Positions 1 through 7,164 of a stretch of 64,000 nucleotides of DNA are shown one piece after another. A program made the translations under genes and the position numbers. The notes under the pieces were generated by a model. It did no database searches. It saw nothing but the letters and a program-made list of their open reading frames with translations, and was not told the origin of the DNA. This DNA comes from Desulfomicrobium sp. UBA5193. Lineage in GTDB: Bacteria > Desulfobacterota > Desulfovibrionia > Desulfovibrionales > Desulfomicrobiaceae. Numbering within the stretch: the first letter of the stretch is position 1; the number at the start of each line of letters is the position of its first letter. Location of the stretch: positions 757,436 to 821,435 of the forward strand of contig DHWB01000011.1 in assembly GCA_002412965.1 (NCBI GenBank), given 5' to 3'.

Positions 1-744
1 AACACACAGGTCCGATTGAACAAATATCTTGCCGATGCCGGCATTGCCTCCCGTCGCGGCGCCGACGCCCTGATCCAGAGCGGACGGGTCTGCGTGAACG
101 GACTCATCCAGCGCGAGCCCGGCACCAAGGTCGTCCCTGGGCAGGACACGGTGCTGTGCAACGGCGCCCCGGTCTCATCCGGTCAAGACATCCCGGCTTC
201 GTATATCATGCTGCACAAGCCTGTGCACACCGTGACCACGGTGAACGACCCGCAGGGGCGCAAGACCGTGGTCGAACTGCTGCCCGAAAACCTCCGCGCG
301 CAACGCCTCTTTCCCGTGGGACGGCTGGACTACATGTCCGAAGGCCTGCTCCTCTTGACCAATGACGGCGAGGTGACCTTGCGCCTGACGCACCCGAGCT
401 ACGAGCATCCGAAAAAATACGAGGTGCTGGTGCGCGAAGCGGTAACGGAAAAATCCCTGCGCATCATGCGCCAGGGCATGGGCCTTGAGGAAGGGGAACG
501 GCTGGCTCCCGTCGAGGTCGATGCGATTCCGACCGCAAGCGGCGCCACCCTCCTGCGCATGACCTTGCGCCAGGGCGTGAACCGCCAGATCAGGCGCATG
601 TGCCGCGATCTGAAGCTGACCATCCTGCGCCTGCGCCGGGTGGAGCTCGGGCCGCTCTTGCTTGGAAATCTTGAGTCCGGAAAATGGCGTGCTCTGGAAG
701 CCGCCGAGATCACCGCCCTGAAAGCAAGCCTCGGGCTATCCTAA
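1..744 (+). CDS. 23S/16S rRNA pseudouridine synthase, RsuA/RluB family (5' end outside window)
   Basis: Converts a specific uridine in rRNA to pseudouridine. The reading frame is open to base 1, and the residues before the TTG at 16 (NTQVR, then LNKYLADAGIASRR) look like the usual start of the S4 domain. The true start is therefore probably just upstream of the window and the TTG is not the start. An S4 RNA-binding domain covers about the first 60 residues, including a CVNG turn. The catalytic domain follows with the GRLDYMSEGLLLLTNDG segment, whose Asp is the family nucleophile, and the late motif GVNRQIRRM. Length fits RsuA/RluB/RluF-type enzymes of about 240 residues. I cannot tell RluB from RsuA or RluE by sequence alone. 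A thioredoxin-like gene follows after 14 bases on the same strand. Confidence 0.92.
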   Translation, partial: NTQVRLNKYLADAGIASRRGADALIQSGRVCVNGLIQREPGTKVVPGQDTVLCNGAPVSSGQDIPASYIMLHKPVHTVTTVNDPQGRKTVVELLPENLRAQRLFPVGRLDYMSEGLLLLTNDGEVTLRLTHPSYEHPKKYEVLVREAVTEKSLRIMRQGMGLEEGERLAPVEVDAIPTASGATLLRMTLRQGVNRQIRRMCRDLKLTILRLRRVELGPLLLGNLESGKWRALEAAEITALKASLGLS

Positions 745-758
745 TCCATGAGAATGAT

Positions 759-1331
759 ATGAATATGATAACCAGACGTTCGGCCCTTGGTTTTGTCTGC
801 GGAGCCGTCCTCCTGCTTGTTCTGGAGTTCGGTGCGGCCTTTCTGTTCTTGGGCGGCTTCGGTTCGGCCGAAGAGAACTCCGAGACGCCCCTTCCGCGCA
901 TGACCCGCCTGGGCGATCTGCAGGGGACTTTCTCGGACCTTGACGGGAACAGCTTTTCCTTTGCGGACCTGCGCGGCAAGGTCGTGGTCCTCAATCTTTG
1001 GGCTACGTGGTGCCCTCCGTGCAGGGCGGAGATGCCCTCGCTGAATAAGCTGTGGAAAAAATTCAAGGATGACGACAGGTTCCGGGTGCTCTGCATCAGC
1101 GCCGAGACCCTTGAGGATGTGCGCAAGGATTCCCTCTCGGGAACCTTGACGATGCCCCTTTACGTCTTCAGCTCCCCCGTGCCCGAAGAACTGGACACAG
1201 AGGGGTTGCCGACGACGTATATTTTTGATCGCGAAGGGCGGGTGGTGTTCGGACACACGGGCATGGCCGTGTGGGATGCGCCGGAGGTGGTGGCGTATCT
1301 GGAAGCGCTGCTGGAAAAGAAAACGGACTAG
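759..1331 (+). CDS. Membrane-anchored TlpA/ResA-like thioredoxin
   Basis: Probable periplasmic thiol-disulfide reductant of the TlpA/ResA/DsbE group. It has 190 residues: a short N-terminal Arg pair, one hydrophobic segment (about residues 8-30) that serves as an uncleaved anchor or signal, then a thioredoxin fold with the active site WCPPC in the context NLWATWCPPCRAEMPSL. A cis-Pro region GLPTTYIFDREG follows near the end. I chose the ATG at 759; the frame is open further upstream but that part lies inside the pseudouridine synthase gene, and a second ATG sits at 765. The stop overlaps the convergent Nudix gene by 4 bases. The partner is unknown; such proteins often serve cytochrome c maturation, which would suit the multihaem cytochrome encoded nearby. 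Confidence 0.85.
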   Translation: MNMITRRSALGFVCGAVLLLVLEFGAAFLFLGGFGSAEENSETPLPRMTRLGDLQGTFSDLDGNSFSFADLRGKVVVLNLWATWCPPCRAEMPSLNKLWKKFKDDDRFRVLCISAETLEDVRKDSLSGTLTMPLYVFSSPVPEELDTEGLPTTYIFDREGRVVFGHTGMAVWDAPEVVAYLEALLEKKTD

Positions 1332-1762
1332 GGACGCGTGTGAGTCATGACCTGCCGGAAGGACTCCCTGTTGGAATCCCAGTGCAGATGGCTTTCCACA
1401 TCCCCGGCATCGAACCAGTAATACCCGATATGTTCCGAGGAGAGGACCACCTTTTCGCTCCTGACCCTGGCCAGATAAACGGGCTTGCGCAGCTCGATGC
1501 GGGCGTCGGGAATGCAGAAGGAAAACTCCGGGATGACGACCTCCAGATGCTCCGCCGTCAGCGCCACGCCCGTCTCCTCCTCCACTTCGCGCAGGCAGGC
1601 CTGCACGCAGGGTTCGTCGGGGCCGCGGCCCCCGGTCACGGGTTGCCAGTATTCGTCGTGGCGATGCGTCACGGGGCAGCGCAGGAGCAGGAATCGGTCC
1701 GTCATGTCGTTGTAGAGCCAGCATTCGATACTGTATTTGATCATGGAGCCAGTCTTTTGCAT
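1328..1762 (-). CDS. Nudix hydrolase
   Basis: Hydrolyses a nucleoside diphosphate linked to another moiety; the substrate is not evident. The 144-residue protein carries a complete Nudix box (GX5EX7REUXEEXGU) beginning at GRGPDEP and ending REVEEETGV, so all metal-binding glutamates are present. The short single-domain form with an early KYSIECWLYN strand and an RCPVTHRHDEYWQPVTGG segment resembles dihydroneopterin triphosphate/dATP pyrophosphatases (NudB type), but that is only a resemblance. Start: an ATG at 1762 preceded by GGGAAGG, with an alternative GTG one codon earlier and another ATG at 1744. It is divergent from the ECF transporter operon across only about 50 bases, so the two promoters must be compact or overlapping. 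Confidence 0.85.
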   Translation of the reverse strand: MQKTGSMIKYSIECWLYNDMTDRFLLLRCPVTHRHDEYWQPVTGGRGPDEPCVQACLREVEEETGVALTAEHLEVVIPEFSFCIPDARIELRKPVYLARVRSEKVVLSSEHIGYYWFDAGDVESHLHWDSNRESFRQVMTHTRP

Positions 1763-1815
1763 CACCTTCCCGCCTCGTCAAGCAAAACACAGCCATCACC
1801 CCACGGCGGACAGTC

Positions 1816-2217
1816 ATGAGCGACTCGCCGCTTGCCCTTTATGGCCGGGATTATTGTGTTATCGACATGCATAATCTCTTTGTCGGCACCACCCTGGAGG
1901 ATGAGCTTCTGATCCTGGGCGCGGACGAGAGGCTCGCGTCCGGCATTCGTCGCGATGGAGTCCGTTTCGGCCTGCATCTGGAGCCGGGCCGCAGGCTCGC
2001 CTCCTGCTCCGGCGGGGAACAGGCCATCATCTGCTGCCTGCTGCTCGCGTCCCTGCTGCCCAAGACCCCCGTGCGCATCCTGCTGGTGCATGTGCTGGAG
2101 ACATTGTCGCCGCGCAACCGCGAGCTGATTCTGGACATGTTTCAAACGGCCCTGCCCGAAGCCGCCCTCTTCACCATGACTCAAACCGGGCCAAGGCCCA
2201 TGGCCGACCATGCTTGA
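1816..2217 (+). CDS. Partial ABC-ATPase-like protein carrying the signature motif but no Walker A (ECF operon)
   Basis: 133 residues that align by eye with the second half of an ECF/CbiO-type ATPase, starting at the Q-loop region. The segment HNLFVGTTLEDEL (19-31) resembles the helical-domain entry NxxFxxTVExD. CSGGEQ at 64-69 is the ABC signature with Leu replaced by Cys. After it, RILLVHVLETLSPRNRE lies where a Walker B and D-loop should be, but the Asp and catalytic Glu positions are Val91 and His92 and the D-loop Asp is Ser. The H-loop position appears to be Gln (FTMTQ). There is no P-loop. It is the first gene of a four-gene operon and overlaps the next gene by 8 bases. I infer that it supplies the helical/signature half to the next protein. 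It could instead be a degenerate remnant, but the frame is intact. Confidence 0.7.
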   Translation: MSDSPLALYGRDYCVIDMHNLFVGTTLEDELLILGADERLASGIRRDGVRFGLHLEPGRRLASCSGGEQAIICCLLLASLLPKTPVRILLVHVLETLSPRNRELILDMFQTALPEAALFTMTQTGPRPMADHA

Positions 2218-2734
2218 ACTTGCCGCCGGAACATATCCTGTCCAGCATGCGGGCCTGCGCTTCATCCTGGGCGAGGCTTTGGCGCTGCCCGTCCACTCCT
2301 GCCTGTACCTGAGCGGAGAAAACGGAGCCGGGAAGACCAGCTTTCTGGAGCATGTCCTCATTCCCCAGCTGCGCCGCGCTCACAGCCTGCTCTATCTGGC
2401 CCAGGACATGGACCTTGAACAGAACACCATCCGCACCACCCTGGCATTGCTCGGGCATGATGTGCCGTCGGGACTTACGGACATGGCCGTGGCCTGGGTC
2501 CGAACCAGCGGCTGCCGGGAGCTCATCATCCTCGATGAATTCGATAAATACGTGAACGAGGAGCAGATGGCGGCCTTGGATCTGCCCGGATTCAACTGGG
2601 TCGTGCAGGTCTCGCATCTGGACAGGCGCGAGAAACGCCCGGATTTCGCCCATGGCTATGAACTGGTCTTCGACAGGCCGCGCACGGATGGGGCGGACGT
2701 CATCCTGAGGCTTGAGCGGTTATGGCCAGCTTGA
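2210..2734 (+). CDS. ABC-ATPase-like protein with Walker A/B and H-loop but no signature motif (ECF operon)
   Basis: 174 residues containing the RecA-like core of an ABC ATPase: Walker A GENGAGKTS (36-44), a Q-loop-like Gln65 in YLAQDMD, Walker B ELIILDEFD with Asp109 and catalytic Glu110, and an H-loop His136 in VVQVSHLDRR. Between Q-loop and Walker B there are only about 38 residues and no LSGGQ-like motif, so the helical subdomain is reduced or missing. The preceding gene encodes exactly the missing signature-bearing part. The start ATG lies inside the end of that gene (ATGCTTGA), and the end overlaps the T-component gene by 13 bases, so translation is probably coupled. Predicted role: energising ATPase of the ECF transporter. 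Total length is well below a normal EcfA of about 270-280 residues. Confidence 0.72.
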   Translation: MLELAAGTYPVQHAGLRFILGEALALPVHSCLYLSGENGAGKTSFLEHVLIPQLRRAHSLLYLAQDMDLEQNTIRTTLALLGHDVPSGLTDMAVAWVRTSGCRELIILDEFDKYVNEEQMAALDLPGFNWVVQVSHLDRREKRPDFAHGYELVFDRPRTDGADVILRLERLWPA

Positions 2735-3312
2735 AATTCCTTTCCATCTTCGGCCTGCTCGGGGCCTATTTCTGGTTCTTCGTCTTCGGGGCGGGCTATG
2801 CCCGCATGGATTTTCAGGCAGCGCTGCTCCTTCTTTTTCTGGCGGCAAGCGTCTGGAGGAACGGATTCAGGGGCACCGCGCAGGCCATGTGGTTCGTGCT
2901 GCCTTTTGTGCTGTCCCTGCTTTTTTTCGGCGCGATTTTTCAGTGGACCGGGCTCATGGGCCGCACGGACTGGATGCACGACTCCCTCGTGAAGGCCCTG
3001 GTCTTTCCCAACTCCTTTCTGGCCGTGAAGCTTGGCCTCGAAGCCATCACCTTTCGAGACCTTGTCCATCTCCCGCTCGGCGCTGCGACCCGGCGCAACG
3101 CCATCGTCTTGAAGGCCGTCATGGAAAAATGTACGCCCTTGCTGCACCGCTACCGTTTTTTCATGGACTTGACTCCGCATTTCGACGGACGGCGCTGGAG
3201 CAGATTTCTGCGGCTGTGCGCAGTCATCGTGGCCGCCTACATCAGCATCTACCAACAGGCCGAAAAGACCCAGGCCCTGTTTGATCATCGCACCCGATAC
3301 GTGAGGAAATAA
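2722..3312 (+). CDS. ECF transporter T component-like membrane protein
   Basis: 196 residues, strongly hydrophobic in the first 75 (three or so membrane helices) with another membrane segment near the C terminus (RLCAVIVAAYISIYQQAEKT). The middle is a charged, helical stretch (AATRRNAIVLKAVMEKCTPLL), where T components carry their ATPase-coupling helices. It lies between the ATPase-like genes and an S component, which is the main reason for the call; I do not see a textbook pair of Ala-Arg-Gly coupling motifs, so the T-component assignment rests partly on context. The gene overlaps the upstream gene by 13 bases and shares one base with the next start (taATG), with GTGAGG as ribosome-binding site for the downstream gene. 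Family members are usually longer (about 250 residues). Confidence 0.65.
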   Translation: MASLKFLSIFGLLGAYFWFFVFGAGYARMDFQAALLLLFLAASVWRNGFRGTAQAMWFVLPFVLSLLFFGAIFQWTGLMGRTDWMHDSLVKALVFPNSFLAVKLGLEAITFRDLVHLPLGAATRRNAIVLKAVMEKCTPLLHRYRFFMDLTPHFDGRRWSRFLRLCAVIVAAYISIYQQAEKTQALFDHRTRYVRK

Positions 3313-3809
3313 TGAAGAACATCAAGATCGCCGCCCTGTCCATCGTAGCCCTGACCTGCCTGACCACCCTCTTTGTGCGCATCCCCCTGCCCAGCCGTGG
3401 CTACTTCAACGTAGGCGACGTGGCTGTCGTCTTCGGCGGACTGGTCCTCGGATTCATGAACCCGCGCCAGGGCATCTGGTGGGCGCTTGGCGCGTGCGGC
3501 ATCGGCTCGGCCCTGGCCGACATCCTGGGCGGGTTTGCGGTCTTCGCCCCCCTGACCCTCGTCGCCAAGGGCGCAGAGGGAGCATTTGCCGCAGTCGCCG
3601 CAAGCAGGACCGGGACAAGCCGGTACATTCTGCTCGGCCTGGGCGGGCTGGCCATGGTCGGAACCTATTTTGCGGGCGAAGTGATGATGCCAAACATCGG
3701 CCTGCAGGGAGCGGTGGCCGAGATCCTAGCCAACGTGATCCAGGCCGTGGGCGGCGCGGTGGGCGGCGTGTTCGCGGCCACGGCGCTCAAGAAGACGGGT
3801 ATGATCTGA
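3312..3809 (+). CDS. ECF transporter S component (riboflavin-type transporter fold)
   Basis: 165-residue integral membrane protein with about five to six helices. The segment RGYFNVGDVAVVFGGLVLGF followed by GIGSALADILGGFAVFAPLTLVAKGAEG is the hallmark arrangement of the ECF riboflavin-type S-component family (PF07155): a GYFNxGD loop, an SALADxxGG helix and a KGxEG helix. S components bind the vitamin and dock on the shared ATPase/T module. Here the S gene is the last of a dedicated operon, as in group I ECF systems. The substrate cannot be read from the sequence and no riboswitch-like leader is visible. The nearest following gene is convergent, 8 bases away. No intrinsic terminator is obvious between them. 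Confidence 0.82.
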   Translation: MKNIKIAALSIVALTCLTTLFVRIPLPSRGYFNVGDVAVVFGGLVLGFMNPRQGIWWALGACGIGSALADILGGFAVFAPLTLVAKGAEGAFAAVAASRTGTSRYILLGLGGLAMVGTYFAGEVMMPNIGLQGAVAEILANVIQAVGGAVGGVFAATALKKTGMI

Positions 3810-3817
3810 TAATGGGA

Positions 3818-3988
3818 TTACTCGGCAGTGACTTCCCGACATGAGGCAGGGGCCGGGTCGTCATTGTCGGGCGATGAGGGTTCCTGGCTCTGATCCGGCT
3901 CCTGTTTTTGCAATGTATATAACTTCAACTTTTTGTTGAACTCATACAGATCACTCAACTGCGCAAGCACCGTTTCAAGCTTTTTCAT
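3818..3988 (-). CDS. Small hydrophilic protein downstream of a nucleotidyltransferase
   Basis: 56 residues, beginning MKKLETVLAQLSDLYEF. The first 30 residues look helical and the rest is a low-complexity acidic tail rich in Pro, Ser, Asp and Glu. I do not recognise a family. Its ATG lies inside the 3' end of the nucleotidyltransferase gene (14-base overlap), which indicates translational coupling. Such coupling and the AT-rich base composition suggest a two-gene module, possibly toxin-antitoxin-like, but nothing in this small protein identifies it as toxin or antitoxin. The stop is 8 bases from the convergent ECF S-component gene. Confidence 0.55.
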   Translation of the reverse strand: MKKLETVLAQLSDLYEFNKKLKLYTLQKQEPDQSQEPSSPDNDDPAPASCREVTAE

Positions 3989-4427
3989 GTAATAACCTTT
4001 CGATATCGGCCTGATCCTGAAGTGAATTTCTCTGCTGCTTGAGCCATATAATATCAAACTTGTTCGCGACATGGATGATGCCATGCTCGCTTTCGGCAAT
4101 AATCGTATTTTTAAGTATTTCCAAATGCCTTTGACTGCCGGCAATCAAGATATCAACGATCATCTGATCATTCCCGACAGCTTTGAAAAATCTATGAAGA
4201 GTCAGTGACGTATTTTGAAACGTCCATGATTCTGATTCCAGATATTCATTATCCTCCAATACTTTTTTCATTTTCGAAAAATCATCCGAACCAAGAAGCA
4301 GATCAATGTCCTGGGTGAATCTGGGTTCAACGTAAAAAGCCATGGATACGCCGCCGACAAGCGCGTATTGAATTTTTTCCTCTTCAATGCGTTGTATTAT
4401 TTTTGAGAACTCTTCAAATACATTCAT
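3975..4427 (-). CDS. Nucleotidyltransferase-fold protein (AbiEii/DUF6036-like)
   Basis: 150 residues with the nucleotidyltransferase signature: GGVSMAFYVEPRFTQDIDLLL, i.e. a GG turn followed about 14 residues later by a DIDLL motif holding two metal-binding Asp residues. A third acidic position is plausible at MIVDILIAG. The family includes AbiEii-type toxins and antitoxin-like MNT proteins; which of these applies is not evident. The start ATG at 4427 has a GGGTGG-like ribosome-binding site. Base composition of this gene and its small partner is clearly more AT-rich than all neighbours, consistent with lateral acquisition. About 180 bases upstream (4428-4604) contain no gene that I can see. 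Confidence 0.78.
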   Translation of the reverse strand: MNVFEEFSKIIQRIEEEKIQYALVGGVSMAFYVEPRFTQDIDLLLGSDDFSKMKKVLEDNEYLESESWTFQNTSLTLHRFFKAVGNDQMIVDILIAGSQRHLEILKNTIIAESEHGIIHVANKFDIIWLKQQRNSLQDQADIERLLHEKA

Positions 4428-4604
4428 AAGCCACCCAAGATTCCCGGAACCTACGATTAAGATTCGCGAAAGATGTCAACGTCATCAGTCTGACTCCGTG
4501 CAAAATTCGCTAAAATCCATCTAAGCCACCAATACAGTCGTTCGAATTTTCTACCCATTTCCAGCGTTACAGGCAAGGCTCCTAAAGCTTGCCCTTTGGA
4601 TCAC

Positions 4605-4653
4605 AAAAAAAGTGCAAAGCCGCAGCCCGTCACTCGACAGACTGCGGCTTTGC
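4605..4653 (-). terminator. Rho-independent terminator of the cytochrome operon
   Basis: Perfect 12-base inverted repeat, arms at 4614-4625 and 4642-4653 with a 16-base loop, followed in the minus-strand direction by a run of seven T (4605-4611 as A on the plus strand). It begins 17 bases past the stop of the cytochrome b gene, so it ends that transcript. Confidence 0.85.
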
Positions 4654-4669
4654 GTTGGGAGGGAGGACT

Positions 4670-5305
4670 CTATCTTTTCTTCTGCACTTCCCAGTCCGCC
4701 ACCTCACCCTCTTCCACCTCTTCCCAGCCGCTGAACATGGCGGTGATATGACTGGTCAGTGTGTGGCCGGTGGTGGTCATGTAGACGTGCACGATGATGA
4801 AGGCCAGAATGGCGAAGGCGCAGGCCAGATGAATCAGGGCCAGCAGGCGCAGGTCGAGGAACGTCCAGCTCCAGATGGCCCAGTCGTTGTAGAGGTAATA
4901 CAGGAGCCCCGTGCCCATCTGCAGGGTCAGCAGAATCGCGGTCAGGCCGAGGTAGGTCAGACGCTGCAGGGGGTTGTGCTTGGCTTCCTTGGATTTCTTG
5001 ACCGGGTGCGGCTCGCCCTTGAAGATGCCTGACGAGTAGTAGCCAATGACCTCGAACAGCTTTTTGGTGGTCGGGATGTATTGCCGCCATTCACCAGTGG
5101 TCACGACCCAGAAGACGATGAAGATGAAGAGAATGACCCAGGTCAGGCCCAGGAAATTGTGGTACTCCACCGCTTTCTGGAAGCCGAATAGGGTGAAGGT
5201 GCCGTGGACCTCGAATCCCGTCAGCAGCAGCAGGAAAATGAGCAGCGACTGGACCCAATGCCAGAACCTTTCGAAACGTGTGTAGAGATAGATTTTCTTG
5301 TTCAT
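4670..5305 (-). CDS. Cytochrome b, quinol-side partner of the octaheme cytochrome
   Basis: 211-residue membrane protein of the b561/hydrogenase-type cytochrome b superfamily (PF01292-like). It starts MNKKIYLYTRFERFWHWVQ, and four membrane helices follow, with candidate haem-ligand histidines in RFWHWVQ, EYHNFLGL, LIHLACAF and IIVHVYMTT. I chose the ATG at 5305 because a strong ribosome-binding site AGGAAGGAG lies 7-8 bases upstream; the frame extends nine codons further. Only 4 bases separate it from the octaheme cytochrome stop, so the two are cotranscribed and probably form a quinol-oxidising membrane complex that passes electrons to the periplasmic octaheme protein. A terminator follows directly. 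Confidence 0.85.
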   Translation of the reverse strand: MNKKIYLYTRFERFWHWVQSLLIFLLLLTGFEVHGTFTLFGFQKAVEYHNFLGLTWVILFIFIVFWVVTTGEWRQYIPTTKKLFEVIGYYSSGIFKGEPHPVKKSKEAKHNPLQRLTYLGLTAILLTLQMGTGLLYYLYNDWAIWSWTFLDLRLLALIHLACAFAILAFIIVHVYMTTTGHTLTSHITAMFSGWEEVEEGEVADWEVQKKR

Positions 5306-5309
5306 GACA

Positions 5310-6935
5310 TTACTCCTTCCTGCGTCCGACACTACTCAGAAAACGTCCCAATCCGTGCAGGGCAACGCCCAGCAACGAAGCCACCACCATGGCCCAGCCG
5401 CCCATGTTCAAGAGGCGCACCGAGTCACGGCCGGGCATGTAAAAGCCCTCCAGATGATCCAGGCGTCCGCCCTTGGCGTGGCATTCCACGCAGGCCACAG
5501 CCTGGTCCTTGGGCGCGACCATGTGCGTGATGGGGAAGACGTATTCCGTGTCCACGAAATCATACTCGCCGCTGTACTGCAGCCCGTTGTAGGCCTGACC
5601 AACCGCGATGGCCTTGTCCCAGTCGAAATCGGACCAGTATGCGCCGGAATCCTTGGGCCCGAACAGCTTGGGGATGACCATGGTCTTGTGAATCTTGTCA
5701 TAGGGCGTCTTGCCCGTGTGCACCTTGAAGGGAAAGATGCGTGAACGCGGGTCTGTTCTTTCGCCCACGGGCCAGGACAGACGCACCACTTTGGTGGGGT
5801 CGATCACGTCCTTGGCAGTGGTGCCGCGAATGGAGCCGTTGAACCATTCGTAATGCGGAGTCACGTTCTTCTTCCAGACAAAGGAACCCTTTTTGGGATC
5901 GTAATCGGTCTTGCCGAACTCATCCTTCTTGGGTTCGCGCTTCTTGTCACCCGCCACGGACCAGTCCCAATTCATCTTTGTGGCCTGGACTCGTGCGTAG
6001 GTGGGGATATGGCAGGACTGACAGGCGACCTTGTCGGTGTGGTCGTTGGCCTTCTGGTTGGTCTTGTGCGGCTGGCCGCCGTGACATGATTCGCACATGA
6101 TCTTGGGCGTCAGGTCATCTTCAAGCAGGCTCTTGCGCTCCAGGGAAGCCGGGGTGGCGTAAATGCGACCGGCGATATTGTGGGCATCGGTGGTGTGGCA
6201 GCGGCTGCATCCGAAATTCTGGCCGTCGGTGCCCATGTGCACGTCGAGCTGCTTGTTCGGCATGGCCATGGACGAGTCCAGATCGCCGTGTTTCACCGCG
6301 TCGCCCCCGCCTCCGTAGAAATGGCACGTGCCGCAATTGGTCCTGGCCGGACGACCCACGGACTGGGCGACGGCGTTATAGTCGGGAGGCAGAAACTCTG
6401 TCTTGCCCTCGAACATGGTCGCGTTGCTCACGGGGTATCCGGCCATGGTCGGGAATTTTTTGTAGGTTCCGGTCTGTTCGTGACAGACCAGGCAATCCAC
6501 GGATTCGGCCTTGGTGAAATCAAAATCCTTGTTCTTCCAGCCATATCCGATGTGGCAGGAGGTGCATCGCGCCTCGTTGGAGCCGACGCTGATGCAGAAG
6601 TTGTTGACCGAAAGCCCGCCCTTGCCGGTTGCCCCCGTGGGATCGGAAGGATCCTTCCAGGTCCAGTGAATGGTTTTGTGGAGCTGCATGGCCGCCTGAT
6701 TGTGACAGGACAGGCAGGCCTTGGTCACGTCCTCGGGACGGGCAAACTGCTGTTTCAGGATGGGATGCACCGAATGGTCCGCCGTGATCCATTTGTGGGC
6801 TTCTTTTTTTATGGTCTGCCTGGCCAAGGCCCGACCCGGCGCTTCCGCCTCCTCGGTAGCTGCGAAAACGCCGAGGGGCCAAAGACAAAGGGCGAGAGCG
6901 CCGCAAAGAAATCCTCTCCATAACGTCCGGTTCAT
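5310..6935 (-). CDS. Octaheme c-type cytochrome, tetrathionate reductase (Otr) family, membrane-anchored
   Basis: 541 residues. The signal peptide MNRTLWRGFLCGALALCLW begins at the ATG at 6935, preceded by GGAGGG; the frame is open 26 codons further upstream but this start is far better. I count eight CxxCH sites (CLSCH, CTSCH, CLVCH, CGTCH, CSRCH, CESCH, CQSCH, CVECH), matching octaheme tetrathionate reductases, which also act on nitrite and hydroxylamine in vitro. A C-terminal hydrophobic helix (about LLNMGGWAMVVASLLGVAL) followed by Arg and Lys residues anchors it to the membrane. The next gene is a cytochrome b. The physiological electron acceptor is not determined by sequence: tetrathionate, nitrite, hydroxylamine or another sulfur compound. 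Confidence 0.9.
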   Translation of the reverse strand: MNRTLWRGFLCGALALCLWPLGVFAATEEAEAPGRALARQTIKKEAHKWITADHSVHPILKQQFARPEDVTKACLSCHNQAAMQLHKTIHWTWKDPSDPTGATGKGGLSVNNFCISVGSNEARCTSCHIGYGWKNKDFDFTKAESVDCLVCHEQTGTYKKFPTMAGYPVSNATMFEGKTEFLPPDYNAVAQSVGRPARTNCGTCHFYGGGGDAVKHGDLDSSMAMPNKQLDVHMGTDGQNFGCSRCHTTDAHNIAGRIYATPASLERKSLLEDDLTPKIMCESCHGGQPHKTNQKANDHTDKVACQSCHIPTYARVQATKMNWDWSVAGDKKREPKKDEFGKTDYDPKKGSFVWKKNVTPHYEWFNGSIRGTTAKDVIDPTKVVRLSWPVGERTDPRSRIFPFKVHTGKTPYDKIHKTMVIPKLFGPKDSGAYWSDFDWDKAIAVGQAYNGLQYSGEYDFVDTEYVFPITHMVAPKDQAVACVECHAKGGRLDHLEGFYMPGRDSVRLLNMGGWAMVVASLLGVALHGLGRFLSSVGRRKE

Positions 6936-7164
6936 AAACCCTCCGCAAGTTTTGAGGTAAAAAAGGAAACAGACCATTTTCCCGGAATATAGCTTAAATA
7001 TGTATTGAGGCAAGAGCGAGTTTTGTTCTGCAAAATAAATCGGACTTAATTAATCAGAAAGATCGACTTTGGTGCGAAGGAAGAGCAGAGATTGTGAAAA
7101 ACAAGAATAGGGTTCGGGCTGGAATGAAGAGTTCGTGAAGATTGTTGTGAGAGTGCTTCACCAA

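Noticed and set aside
741..1817. 358-codon minus-strand frame opposite the TlpA gene and across the Nudix gene
   Set aside because: The TlpA-like protein (plus strand) and Nudix box (minus strand, other frame) explain the region; this frame is Arg/Gly-rich shadow sequence.
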